A stretch of 59,166 nucleotides of DNA from DATELY01 sp035276085 (GTDB taxonomy: Bacteria > Pseudomonadota > Gammaproteobacteria > Steroidobacterales > Steroidobacteraceae), in the NCBI GenBank assembly GCA_035276085.1, contig DATELY010000028.1, forward strand, positions 1-59,166. The letters run 5' to 3'. Shown in pieces: positions 17,669 through 25,960 of this stretch (within the stretch, counting starts at the first letter, position 1; every line of letters starts with the position of its first letter). The notes beneath the pieces are model-generated. The model did not search any database. It saw only the letters and a program-made list of their open reading frames with translations, and had not been told where the DNA came from. The translations under genes and the position numbers were made by a program.

Positions 17669-18106
17669 ATGCGTGAGATCGCGCGCACGGCACTCGTGCC
17701 CTATTCGCCTGCACAAATGTTCGCGCTCGTAGAAGATTTCGCACGCTATCCGCAGTTCCTTCCCTGGGTGAGTGGTGCCCATGTGCTCGAGCAGGCCGAG
17801 GGCCACGTCATCGGACGGTTGGAGATGCAGCGTGCGGGCATCCATGAGCACTTGACGACTCGGGTGAGCCTCTCGCCTCCGGAACGCATCGAGCTCGATC
17901 TGGTGGAGGGGCCGTTCAAGACACTGCATGGCGTGTGGACCTTCGCACCGATCCAGGATCGCGGCACCAAAGTCGGGTTGCAGATGCAGTTCGAATTTTC
18001 GAATGCCCTCGCCAACATGCTGCTCGGCAAAAGCTTCGAGAGGCATTGCAGTCAGCTGGTCGATGCTTTCGTGCAGCGCGCGCGCGAGCTGTATGACGGC
18101 AAGTGA
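17669..18106 (+). CDS. ratA: RatA/YfjG-type START (polyketide cyclase/dehydrase) protein
   Basis: The 145-residue protein matches the Coq10/RatA family: MREIARTALVPYSPAQMFALV at the start, then FLPWVSGAHVL, VEGPFKTLHGVWTF and the C-terminal helix SFERHCSQLVDAFVQRA. Relatives bind ubiquinone-like hydrophobic ligands; in E. coli RatA was described as inhibiting 70S assembly, a role still debated. ATG 17669 gives the family N-terminus; the longer frame runs back into smpB. It overlaps ratB by 14 nt and so is translationally coupled. Confidence 0.9.
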   Translation: MREIARTALVPYSPAQMFALVEDFARYPQFLPWVSGAHVLEQAEGHVIGRLEMQRAGIHEHLTTRVSLSPPERIELDLVEGPFKTLHGVWTFAPIQDRGTKVGLQMQFEFSNALANMLLGKSFERHCSQLVDAFVQRARELYDGK

Positions 18107-18401
18107 TTTGATTCAGGTGCAGCTGGTCTGCGCATGGCCGGAGCGCGCCTTCGTCCATAGAGCCCTGGTGCCGGCAGGGACGACGGCGTTGCAGTTGGTA
18201 GAGCGATCGCGTGTGCTGCAGCGATTTCCCGAATTGGCAGGCGCCGTCCCCCATCTGGGCGTGTTCGGGCGCAAAGTCGAACCCGACTACGTGCTGGCGG
18301 CCGGGGATCGTGTGGAATTGCTGCGGGAGTTGGTCAACGATCCAAAAGACGCGCGGCGTCGGCGTGCAGCTGAAGAGCGCGAGATGCGCGGTCGCCGTTA
18401 G
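18093..18401 (+). CDS. ratB: RnfH/RatB family ubiquitin-fold protein (UPF0125)
   Basis: A small 102-residue beta-grasp protein. Family features are VQLVCAWPERAFVHRALVPAGTTA in altered spacing, VGVFGRKV-like text (here LGVFGRKVEPDYVL) and the end DRVELLRELVNDPKDARRRRA. Function is unknown; it usually pairs with ratA, as here. The start ATG 18093 lies within the last codons of ratA. Its stop overlaps the stop of bamE on the other strand. Confidence 0.9.
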   Translation: MTASDLIQVQLVCAWPERAFVHRALVPAGTTALQLVERSRVLQRFPELAGAVPHLGVFGRKVEPDYVLAAGDRVELLRELVNDPKDARRRRAAEEREMRGRR

Positions 18402-18772
18402 CTCGATTTCTTATCGCCTTTATCGCCGCCGGTGGGGAACTTACCCAAGCGTTCCATTTTCTCCACTTTGTCGCCTTCGAAGAACACGATGAAATGGCGT
18501 CTTTGAGGTTCTCCAATCCGTCCCCGCTTCAAATAGTAGATGTAGTCCCAGCGGGCATCGTTGAACGGATCCGCCACCATGGGCGTGCCGAGCAAGTAAC
18601 GCACCTGACTACGCGTCATGCCGACATTGATCTGATCGAGGTCCTTGGCTTCGAGGAAATTGCCCTGCTGGATGGGGATGCGATACACGCAGCCCGACAG
18701 CAGCAGCAAGGCAAGAGGCAACAGGAATCGGAGGCGACGCTCGCTCTGGCGGCGGGTTGTCATGAGTTTCAT
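18398..18772 (-). CDS. bamE: Outer membrane protein assembly factor BamE (SmpA/OmlA)
   Basis: This lipoprotein of the BAM complex stabilises BamA-BamD during insertion of beta-barrels. The lipobox LLLLSGC follows an arginine-rich signal peptide, so lipidation should occur at that Cys. The mature domain shows INVGMTRSQVRYLLGTPMVADPF and WDYIYYLKRG, both diagnostic. The start MKLMTTRR at 18772 was taken; an in-frame ATG at 18763 is possible and the longer frame from 18853 is not. It is divergent from fur, the usual arrangement. Confidence 0.94.
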   Translation of the reverse strand: MKLMTTRRQSERRLRFLLPLALLLLSGCVYRIPIQQGNFLEAKDLDQINVGMTRSQVRYLLGTPMVADPFNDARWDYIYYLKRGRIGEPQRRHFIVFFEGDKVEKMERLGKFPTGGDKGDKKSS

Positions 18773-18877
18773 TGCAGGTGGTGAGGGTCCGAGTGTTTCA
18801 AGGGTGCGCGCTTCCGGGCATGATACTGAAAAGGCGCTGCTACGGCAGCGCACGATCAGCGCCGAATAGAGGCAGCC

Positions 18878-19348
18878 ATGGAAACCAGCGATCTGCGCAA
18901 AGCGGGACTCAAAGTCACGCTACCACGCCTCAAGATTCTCGAGATTCTGGGCACCGCAATGCCGCGGCACATGAGTGCCGAGGATATCTACAAGCACCTG
19001 CTCGAGTCGCATGAGGACATCGGGCTTGCGACCGTGTACCGGGTTCTGACCCAGTTCGAGGCGGCGGGCCTGGTCACGCGGCACCATTTCGAAGGTGCCA
19101 CGGCCGTGTTCGAATTGAACGAAGGACAGCATCACGATCACATCGTGTGCCTGGATTGCGGCAAGGTGGAAGAATTCATGGATGCGGGCATCGAAGAGCG
19201 GCAACGGGTTGTTGCGAACAACATGCAGTTCGAGATCAAGGATCACGCGATGATCCTGTACGGGCACTGCAAGCGTGTGAACTGCCCGTCACGCGACAAG
19301 AGCGCGCGCCCGCTTCGCTCGCACGAGACCAACCCTTTCAGATCCTGA
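18878..19348 (+). CDS. fur: Ferric uptake regulator Fur
   Basis: Fur is an Fe2+-dependent DNA-binding repressor. The 156 residues carry the winged helix (RLKILEILG, MSAEDIYKHLL, DIGLATVYRVLTQFEAAGLV), the metal-site region HHDHIVCLDCGKVEEF with its CxxC, and a histidine further on (GHCKRVNC). A hairpin in the leader, GCGCTGC-TACG-GCAGCGC (18834-18851), lies between bamE and fur. The gene overlaps the convergent recN by 11 nt. Confidence 0.97.
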   Translation: METSDLRKAGLKVTLPRLKILEILGTAMPRHMSAEDIYKHLLESHEDIGLATVYRVLTQFEAAGLVTRHHFEGATAVFELNEGQHHDHIVCLDCGKVEEFMDAGIEERQRVVANNMQFEIKDHAMILYGHCKRVNCPSRDKSARPLRSHETNPFRS

Positions 19349-21041
19349 CCCGAGCCCGCTTCCTGGGTTTGCTTTGCGGCAATGCCAGCATTTCGGCCGC
19401 ATGGGCGCGGGCTTTATCGGTGATCTCGCGTCCGCCCAGCATGCGGGCAATTTCCTCGACGCGTTCTTGCGCGTTCAATCGATGCAGGGACGTACGGGTG
19501 GTTTGACCGTCGCTGAGCTTCGTTGCCCGGATTTGCGCATGCGCCTGGCTTGCGACCTGCGGCAAGTGGGTCACGCAGAGCACCTGCGCCCGCTCTCCCA
19601 GCGTGCGTAGTTGATGCCCGACGATCTCGGCGACCGCGCCGCCGACTCCCGCATCCACTTCGTCGAACACGAGTACCGGCAGCACATCGACCTCGACAGC
19701 GGCTACCTGGATGGCGAGGCTGATGCGTGACAACTCACCGCCCGAGGCCACTTTGGCGAGTGGTTTCGGGGCCTGACCTGCATTGGTGGTCACCAGGAAT
19801 TCAATGTCGTCGGCACCGTATTGGCCCGCGGCTGCGGTATCGAGCGCGACAACGTCAACCACGAAACGGCCGCCGCCCATGCCGAGCTGCTGCATCAGTG
19901 CCGTTACGCGCTCGCTGAGTAGCTTCGCGGTGCTCCGGCGGGCCTGCGCGAGTCGGCTGCAGACCGTTTTGAACGCGCGTTCAGCGGCTTCGATCCGCGC
20001 GTCGAGCTCGCCAGCGTCTTGTTCGAGCGATTGCAGCTTTGCGAGCTCCTGCTTGAACTCTCCCAGCAAGCCCGCCACGTCGGCCGCTTCGATCCGATGT
20101 TTGCGCGCAAGACCTTCGATGGCGGCAAGACGACCCTCCACCCACTCCTGCCGCGACGGATCGGCTTCGAGGGCCGATTCCCGGTGCAGCGCTTCGTCCG
20201 CTGCTTCACGCGCCGTGATGAACGCCTCTTCGGCCAACTTGGAAAGCTGCGTCAATTGCGGATCGATGGCAGCCAGACTGCGCGCGGTGTTCAGCGCGCG
20301 AGACAACGCGCGCTCGACATTGATGTCTTCGGCTTCGCGCAGCACGGTGATGATTTCCCGCAAGCCATTTGCCAGACGCCCGCTCTGCGACAACCGCAGC
20401 CGCTCGGCAGACAGCTCATCGAATTCTCCCGGCTTGAGATCCAGGGCTTCGAGCTCGCGTACGTGGTAGTCGAGCAGCTCGAGTCGAGCCGTGCGGTCCT
20501 GTGAGTTCGCTTGCGCCTGATCGCGCTGCCTGCGCAGATCCGCCACGCTGGACCAGGCAGCGCCGACGCTCATCACCAGGTCATCGTGTTTGCCGTGACG
20601 ATCCAGCAGCTCGCGTTGCGCGGCGCGGCGCATGAGCGATTGATATTCCATTTGCCCGTGCACGTCGAGCAATGTTTCGCCGAGCTGGCGCAAGGACTGC
20701 ACCGGCATCGACTGCCCGTTGATCCACGTACGCGAGCGCCCATCGGCCGTGAGCACGCGCCGCAAAGTGCAGTCGCCGTCGTGCTCGATCTCTTGCTGAC
20801 GCAGCCACTCCAGAGCGGGCTTGTTGCCGGCGATCGTGAACACCGCGGTGATCTCGGCGCGCTCACATCCCTGCCGGATCACTTCCGAGCCTGCCCTCGC
20901 GCCGGTCACGAGCAGCAACGCGTCCACGCAAATGGACTTGCCGGCACCGGTCTCGCCCGTGAGGGCGGTCATGCCCGCCCCGAGCTCCAGCTCCAATTGA
21001 TCGATGATGGCGAAGTCGCGAATCTGCAGGTGGGTCAGCAT
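19338..21041 (-). CDS. recN: DNA repair protein RecN
   Basis: RecN is an SMC-like ATPase that acts early in double-strand-break repair. The 567-residue protein has the N-terminal Walker A GETGAGKS (about 30-37), two long coiled-coil arms around residues 155-370, and the C-terminal ABC signature GGELSR with Walker B VLVFDEVDAGVGG. Its start codon overlaps the nadK stop (TAATG), so the two are translationally coupled. No LexA-box of clear consensus was seen. Confidence 0.97.
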   Translation of the reverse strand: MLTHLQIRDFAIIDQLELELGAGMTALTGETGAGKSICVDALLLVTGARAGSEVIRQGCERAEITAVFTIAGNKPALEWLRQQEIEHDGDCTLRRVLTADGRSRTWINGQSMPVQSLRQLGETLLDVHGQMEYQSLMRRAAQRELLDRHGKHDDLVMSVGAAWSSVADLRRQRDQAQANSQDRTARLELLDYHVRELEALDLKPGEFDELSAERLRLSQSGRLANGLREIITVLREAEDINVERALSRALNTARSLAAIDPQLTQLSKLAEEAFITAREAADEALHRESALEADPSRQEWVEGRLAAIEGLARKHRIEAADVAGLLGEFKQELAKLQSLEQDAGELDARIEAAERAFKTVCSRLAQARRSTAKLLSERVTALMQQLGMGGGRFVVDVVALDTAAAGQYGADDIEFLVTTNAGQAPKPLAKVASGGELSRISLAIQVAAVEVDVLPVLVFDEVDAGVGGAVAEIVGHQLRTLGERAQVLCVTHLPQVASQAHAQIRATKLSDGQTTRTSLHRLNAQERVEEIARMLGGREITDKARAHAAEMLALPQSKPRKRARVRI

Positions 21042-21955
21042 TAGCGCTCCGTGTCCGTGTCGCGCGCGCGGTCCCCGCGACCCCAGCGCAGCTTCGAGCG
21101 CAGGACGCGGAAATAGCTGTGGTCTTCAGGATGAAGGAGCGTGAGGTAGGTGTCGGCGCGGCGGACCACGAGCCGATCTTCCTCGGTCAATTCCCCCATC
21201 GGCACGCCATCGCAAGTGACCTGTGCCTGGCAGTCCGGCCGGGCGAACAGGCGGATTTCGACGATCGACGTGTCCCGGATGACGATGGGCCGATCCGACA
21301 ACGTATGCGGGCACACGGGTGCGAGCACCCAGGCGTCGAGCGTCGGGTGCATGATCGGACCGCCGCATGACAGGGCATACGCCGTGGAGCCGGTGGCGGT
21401 GGCTACGATCAGGCCATCACCGAAGTGTGAATTCACGTAGCGACCGTCGATGTACGTCTCGAAGTCGAGCATGCGGCCGGTTTGCCACTTTTGCAGGGTG
21501 ACGTCGTTCAGTGCTTCGCAACTGACCGTTTGAGTGCGTCCTTCGATCGAGGCCCGAATCATCCCGCGCCGCTCTTCGATGTAACGGCCTGCCAGCACCT
21601 CGTCCAGCCGACCCAGCACTTCCTGCGGCCCGATATCCGCGAGGAACCCGAGGCGGCCATGATTGACACCCAGGAGGGGGATACGGGCGGGCGCTGCCAG
21701 GCGTGCCGCATGCAACATCGTGCCGTCGCCGCCGACGGCCACGATCAGTTGCGCACGATCCATGAGCGCGGCCTCTTCGAGGGCAATGACGGCGACGGCG
21801 AACTCGAGATTCAAGGTTTGCTGAACGAGAATGCTGCAGCCTTGCTGGACCAGGTGGCCTGCGATCACCCGTAGCGTCTGCGCGACGCGCGCATCTTCGC
21901 CTCGTCCGACGAGAGCAACGTGTTGGAAGCGCGGCGAATGAGCGGACATGGACAT
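21041..21955 (-). CDS. nadK: NAD kinase
   Basis: The enzyme phosphorylates NAD to NADP and sets the NADPH pool. The GGDGT motif (VAVGGDGTMLHAAR) and GVNHGRLGFLADI define the nucleotide site; ATATGSTAYALSCGGPI is the second diagnostic block. ATG 21955 (MSMSAHS) was preferred over 21994, whose leader is not family-like; the true start could be six bases further in. It forms an operon with recN. Confidence 0.95.
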   Translation of the reverse strand: MSMSAHSPRFQHVALVGRGEDARVAQTLRVIAGHLVQQGCSILVQQTLNLEFAVAVIALEEAALMDRAQLIVAVGGDGTMLHAARLAAPARIPLLGVNHGRLGFLADIGPQEVLGRLDEVLAGRYIEERRGMIRASIEGRTQTVSCEALNDVTLQKWQTGRMLDFETYIDGRYVNSHFGDGLIVATATGSTAYALSCGGPIMHPTLDAWVLAPVCPHTLSDRPIVIRDTSIVEIRLFARPDCQAQVTCDGVPMGELTEEDRLVVRRADTYLTLLHPEDHSYFRVLRSKLRWGRGDRARDTDTER

Positions 21956-22116
21956 AAGTTGCGGTCTTGGATTGTCGAATGCCGGACCACACATTAGCGA
22001 AGGCCGGCGCGCACGGCGAGCGTTCGGCTGTATGCTGGCGACAGCCGACTGCTCCGTGCTAGCTTCGAGCTGGCTCTCGCGGCCTGAATCGGTAATTACT
22101 AGTAGAGCGACGACGC

Positions 22117-23178
22117 ATGAGCGCCGAGGTAAGCGAAGATCTCCTGAGCGATCGGGCTCAGCAGCTGCTGAAGCTGCTGGTCGAGCACTACATCCGCGAT
22201 GGACAGCCGGTGGGTTCGCGCACGCTGTCGCGCGGCTTGGGCCTGCGGTTGTCGGCCGCCACGATCCGCAACGTGATGTCGGATCTCGAAGAACTCGGCT
22301 TCGTCACCTCTCCTCACACCTCCGCCGGCCGGATTCCGACCGACAAGGGCTATCGCTTCTTCGTCGACACGCTGCTCAAGTTCGAGCCGCTGGATGACGG
22401 CAAGGTCACAGAGATTCAGCAGCTGCTGGGGCAGCATGCGGACGATCCCAAGGTGCTGGTCGGCGTGGCGTCCCGGATGTTGTCTTCGGTGACGCGCCTG
22501 GCCGGCGTCGTGACGATCCCGCGGCAGAGCCATGCCGCACTGACGCAAATCGAATTCGTACCCCTCTCGGCCAATCGTGCCCTCGCCATTCTCATCGTGA
22601 ATGGACGCGAAGTGCAGAACCGCATCCTGCAACTCGAACGGAACTACACTGCCGAAGAGCTGCGTCGCGCTTCCAACTACCTCAACCAGGAATTCGGGGG
22701 CAAGGAGTTGTCGGAGGTGCGCGAGCACCTGCTCACACAGTTCAAGGAAACCCGCGAGACGTTGAACCAGCTGATGCTGGACGCCGTGATGCTCGCCCAG
22801 CAGGTCGTCGTTCCGACTCAAGACAGCCATCGGCGGGAATACGTGATGGCGGGCGAGACGAACTTGATGGAATTCGCCGAGCTGTCGAACGTGGAAAAGT
22901 TACGTCGGCTCTTCGAGGCGTTTACGCAGCAGCGCGACATCCTGCATCTGCTGGATCAAAGCCTGCGGGCCGAAGGAGTACAGATCTTCATCGGTCAGGA
23001 ATCGGGCTACACGATCCTGGATGACTGCAGCGTGGTGACGGCCCCCTACACGCTGGATAAGGAGGTCGTCGGCGTGTTGGGTGTCATCGGTCCGACACGG
23101 ATGGCGTACGAGCGCGTGATCCCGATCGTCGATATCACGGCCAAGCTGCTCGGCGCGGCCTTGAATTCTCGCAGCTAA
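22117..23178 (+). CDS. hrcA: Heat-inducible transcription repressor HrcA
   Basis: HrcA represses chaperone operons by binding CIRCE operators with GroEL help. The 353 residues open with a winged helix (LLKLLVEHYIRDGQPVGSRTLS, then ATIRNVMSDLEELGFV and PHTSAGRIPTDKGYRF) and end in the GAF-like domain. It heads hrcA-grpE-dnaK-dnaJ. I found no CIRCE palindrome upstream of hrcA, grpE or dnaK, so its targets (probably groESL) seem to be elsewhere. Confidence 0.96.
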   Translation: MSAEVSEDLLSDRAQQLLKLLVEHYIRDGQPVGSRTLSRGLGLRLSAATIRNVMSDLEELGFVTSPHTSAGRIPTDKGYRFFVDTLLKFEPLDDGKVTEIQQLLGQHADDPKVLVGVASRMLSSVTRLAGVVTIPRQSHAALTQIEFVPLSANRALAILIVNGREVQNRILQLERNYTAEELRRASNYLNQEFGGKELSEVREHLLTQFKETRETLNQLMLDAVMLAQQVVVPTQDSHRREYVMAGETNLMEFAELSNVEKLRRLFEAFTQQRDILHLLDQSLRAEGVQIFIGQESGYTILDDCSVVTAPYTLDKEVVGVLGVIGPTRMAYERVIPIVDITAKLLGAALNSRS

Positions 23179-23280
23179 TCCCCAAACTCGCCGCCTTTGC
23201 CTCTGCGGGCACGTGCCCGCGGCCGCCTGTTGTCCATTGGCGGGTGATGACAGAGGGCGCACTACGGAGTGATAGACAGC

Positions 23281-23814
23281 ATGAGTGAACAGCCACAACA
23301 ACCGCAGCAAGCCAGTGCACAGAATGGAGCGCCCCCTCTCGACCCCGAAGGCTTGCAGCAGGCTCTCAGCGAGTCGGAGGCGCGTGCCGCTGAGAACAAG
23401 GATCTGTACTACAGGGCGCTTGCCGAGTTGGAGAACGTCCGCAAGCGGGCGGCCCGGGATATCGAGCAGGCGCACAAGTTCGCGCTCGAGCGCTTCGCGG
23501 GTGAGTTGGTCGGGGTCAAGGACAGTCTGGAACTGGCGCTGGCCAATGGACCGCAAACCGATGCGAAAAGCCTGCTCGAAGGCTCCGAGGCCACGCTGAA
23601 GCTGCTCGCCAAGGCATTCGAGAAGTCTGGGGTCGAGGAAATCGATCCTGCCGGCCAACCGTTCAATCCCGAGCTGCACGAAGCCATGGTCATGCAGGAG
23701 TCGAGCGAGGTTCCGCCCAACCACGTGCTGCAGGTTGTTCAGAAGGGCTACCGGCTGAATGGCCGGCTGCTGCGGCCGGCGCGGGTGATCGTCGCGCGGG
23801 CAGCGGTCAGCTGA
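23281..23814 (+). CDS. grpE: Nucleotide exchange factor GrpE
   Basis: GrpE releases ADP from DnaK. The 177-residue form starting MSEQPQQPQQ at 23281 is preferred over the GTG-started 23269 reading. An acidic/Gln-rich N-tail is followed by the long dimerisation helix (ENKDLYYRALAELENVRKRA) and the C-terminal beta domain ending VLQVVQKGYRLNGRLLRPARV, a diagnostic block. It lies between hrcA and dnaK. Confidence 0.96.
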   Translation: MSEQPQQPQQASAQNGAPPLDPEGLQQALSESEARAAENKDLYYRALAELENVRKRAARDIEQAHKFALERFAGELVGVKDSLELALANGPQTDAKSLLEGSEATLKLLAKAFEKSGVEEIDPAGQPFNPELHEAMVMQESSEVPPNHVLQVVQKGYRLNGRLLRPARVIVARAAVS

Positions 23815-23837
23815 GTTGCAAGTTCCGCCCACGGATG

Positions 23838-23865
23838 CTTGAAACGCACCCTCACGACCGCATAG
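23838..23865 (+). promoter_or_regulatory. Sigma-32 heat-shock promoter of dnaK
   Basis: CTTGAAA at 23838-23844, 13-nt spacer, CCGCATAG at 23858-23865 (consensus CCCCATNT, two mismatches). It lies about 48 nt before the dnaK ATG, giving dnaK-dnaJ their own heat-shock start separate from hrcA-grpE. Confidence 0.7.
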
Positions 23866-23913
23866 ATCAGCGCAAGTTTTCATTAATTGTCAGGTTCAGT
23901 CAGGAGTTTGGCC

Positions 23914-25854
23914 ATGGGTAAAGTCATCGGCATCGATCTCGGCACGACGAACTCGTGCGTTGCGATCATGGAAGGCGGCAAGCCGCGCGTGATCGAGAAC
24001 AGCGAGGGCGATCGCACGACGCCTTCCATCGTCGCTTTCACCAAGGACAGCGAAGTACTCGTTGGGCAGTCCGCCAAGCGCCAGGCTGTGACCAATCCGC
24101 AGAACACGGTGTTTGCGGTCAAGCGCCTCATCGGCCGCAAGTTCACCGATGATGTCGTGCAGAAAGACATCCACATGGTGCCGTACAAGATCGTCAAGGC
24201 GGACAACGGCGACGCCTGGGTCGAGGTTCAGGGCAAGAAGATGGCGTCGCAGGAGATCTCTGCGCGCGTGCTCCAAAAGATGAAAAAGACGGCCGAAGAC
24301 TATCTCGGCGAAACCGTCACCGAGGCGGTGATCACCGTTCCGGCGTACTTCAATGATTCCCAGCGGCAGGCCACGAAGGATGCCGGCAAGATTGCCGGTC
24401 TCGAGGTCAAGCGCATCATCAATGAGCCCACGGCCGCGGCGTTGGCCTATGGCATGGACAAGCAGGGGGGCGACCGCAAGATCGCCGTCTATGACCTGGG
24501 TGGCGGCACGTTCGACGTGTCGATCATCGAAGTCGCCGACGTCGACGGCGAACGGCAGTTCGAAGTGCTGGCCACGAACGGCGATACGTTCCTGGGCGGT
24601 GAGGACTTCGACAAGCGCGTCATCGATTACCTGGGCGAGGAGTTCAAGAAGGAAAGCGGCGTCGATGTCCGTAAGGACCCCCTCGCCATGCAACGCCTGA
24701 AGGAAGCCGCGGAGAAGGCGAAAATCGAGCTGTCCTCCAGCCAGCAGACCGAGATCAATCTGCCGTACATCACGGCGGACGCGTCCGGCCCGAAACATCT
24801 GAACATCAAGCTCACGCGCGCCAAGCTCGAATCGTTGGTCGAAGACCTGGTGCAGAAGACCATCGGCCCCTGCCGCACGGCGCTGCAGGATGCCGGTCTG
24901 TCCATCAAGGACGTATCCGAGGTGATCCTGGTCGGCGGTCAGACCCGCATGCCGCTCGTGCAGAAGTCGGTGAAGGACTTCTTTGGCAAGGAGCCGCGCA
25001 AGGACGTGAATCCGGACGAGGCTGTGGCCGTCGGTGCTGGGATCCAGGCGGGAGTGCTGTCGGGCGAAGTGAAGGACGTCCTGTTGCTCGATGTGACGCC
25101 TCTGTCGCTCGGTATCGAAACGCTCGGCGGTGTCATGACCAAGCTGATCGAGAAGAACACGACGATTCCGACCAAGGCGAATCAGACCTTCTCGACGGCA
25201 GATGACAATCAGAGCGCCGTGACGATTCACGTGTTGCAGGGCGAGCGTCAGCGGGCGGCCGATAACAAGTCGCTCGGCCAGTTCAACCTGGAAGGCATTC
25301 CGTCCGCACCGCGCGGCATGCCGCAGATCGAGGTCACCTTCGACATCGACGCCAACGGCATCCTGAACGTGTCCGCGAAGGACAAGGCCACGGCCAAGGA
25401 ACAGAAGATCGTCATCAAGGCCTCGAGCGGCCTGTCCGACGATGAGATCAAGCGCATGGTGCGCGACGCCGAGGCGCATGCCGAAGAAGACAAGCGCTTC
25501 CGCGAGCTGGTCGAAGTGCGTAACCGTGCCGACGCCTTGCTGCATCAGACCGATAAGAGCCTGAAGGAGCTCGGGGACAAGGTTCCGGGTGCCGACCGTG
25601 CGAAGATCGAGTCCGCTCTGGCGGATTTGAAGACCGCGCTCAACGGCGACGACAAGGATGTGATCGAGACCAAGGCACGCGCCCTGGCAGAACCTGCAAG
25701 CTCGCTCGCGAGCCAGGCGTATGCTCAGAATGAGGCGGGTGGTAGTGAGCCGCAGGGCGGGGCTGGTGGTGGCGCAGGGTCGTCTCGCGGCGGCCAAGAC
25801 GATGTCCTCGACGCTGAGTTCGAAGAGGTCAAGGACAAGAAGAAGGGCACCTGA
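23914..25854 (+). CDS. dnaK: Chaperone DnaK (Hsp70)
   Basis: The 646-residue protein starts MGKVIGIDLGTTNSCVAIM at ATG 23914, which has CAGGAG at 23901-23906; the frame upstream to 23887 is leader. The ATPase domain shows VYDLGGGTFDVSI and ILVGGQTRMP; the linker DVLLLDVTPLSLGIET leads to the substrate-binding domain. The end is a Gly/Ser-rich linker with acidic tail (VLDAEFEEVKDKKKG). It works with the adjacent dnaJ and grpE products. Confidence 0.98.
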   Translation: MGKVIGIDLGTTNSCVAIMEGGKPRVIENSEGDRTTPSIVAFTKDSEVLVGQSAKRQAVTNPQNTVFAVKRLIGRKFTDDVVQKDIHMVPYKIVKADNGDAWVEVQGKKMASQEISARVLQKMKKTAEDYLGETVTEAVITVPAYFNDSQRQATKDAGKIAGLEVKRIINEPTAAALAYGMDKQGGDRKIAVYDLGGGTFDVSIIEVADVDGERQFEVLATNGDTFLGGEDFDKRVIDYLGEEFKKESGVDVRKDPLAMQRLKEAAEKAKIELSSSQQTEINLPYITADASGPKHLNIKLTRAKLESLVEDLVQKTIGPCRTALQDAGLSIKDVSEVILVGGQTRMPLVQKSVKDFFGKEPRKDVNPDEAVAVGAGIQAGVLSGEVKDVLLLDVTPLSLGIETLGGVMTKLIEKNTTIPTKANQTFSTADDNQSAVTIHVLQGERQRAADNKSLGQFNLEGIPSAPRGMPQIEVTFDIDANGILNVSAKDKATAKEQKIVIKASSGLSDDEIKRMVRDAEAHAEEDKRFRELVEVRNRADALLHQTDKSLKELGDKVPGADRAKIESALADLKTALNGDDKDVIETKARALAEPASSLASQAYAQNEAGGSEPQGGAGGGAGSSRGGQDDVLDAEFEEVKDKKKGT

Positions 25855-25905
25855 GCGCCCTGTCGGTCCACCGGCGGTGAGCGCCGGCAGCAACAAGCAG
25901 TCAAA

Positions 25906-25941
25906 AGGCCGCCGTGGGCTCACCCGAGCTCTCGGCGGCTT
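25906..25941 (+). terminator. Long hairpin between dnaK and dnaJ
   Basis: GCCGCCG (25908-25914) pairs with CGGCGGC (25933-25939), extended by two outer pairs, and inside it GGGCTC pairs with GAGCTC. It is followed by TTCTCTGTG. It may attenuate read-through from dnaK to dnaJ or protect the dnaK message end. Confidence 0.5.
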
Positions 25942-25960
25942 CTCTGTGTGAAGCGAGAAC

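Noticed and set aside
21995..23913. CIRCE operator upstream of hrcA, grpE or dnaK
   Set aside because: Only a partial half-site-like GTGCTAG near hrcA was found; no matching inverted half at 9-nt spacing.
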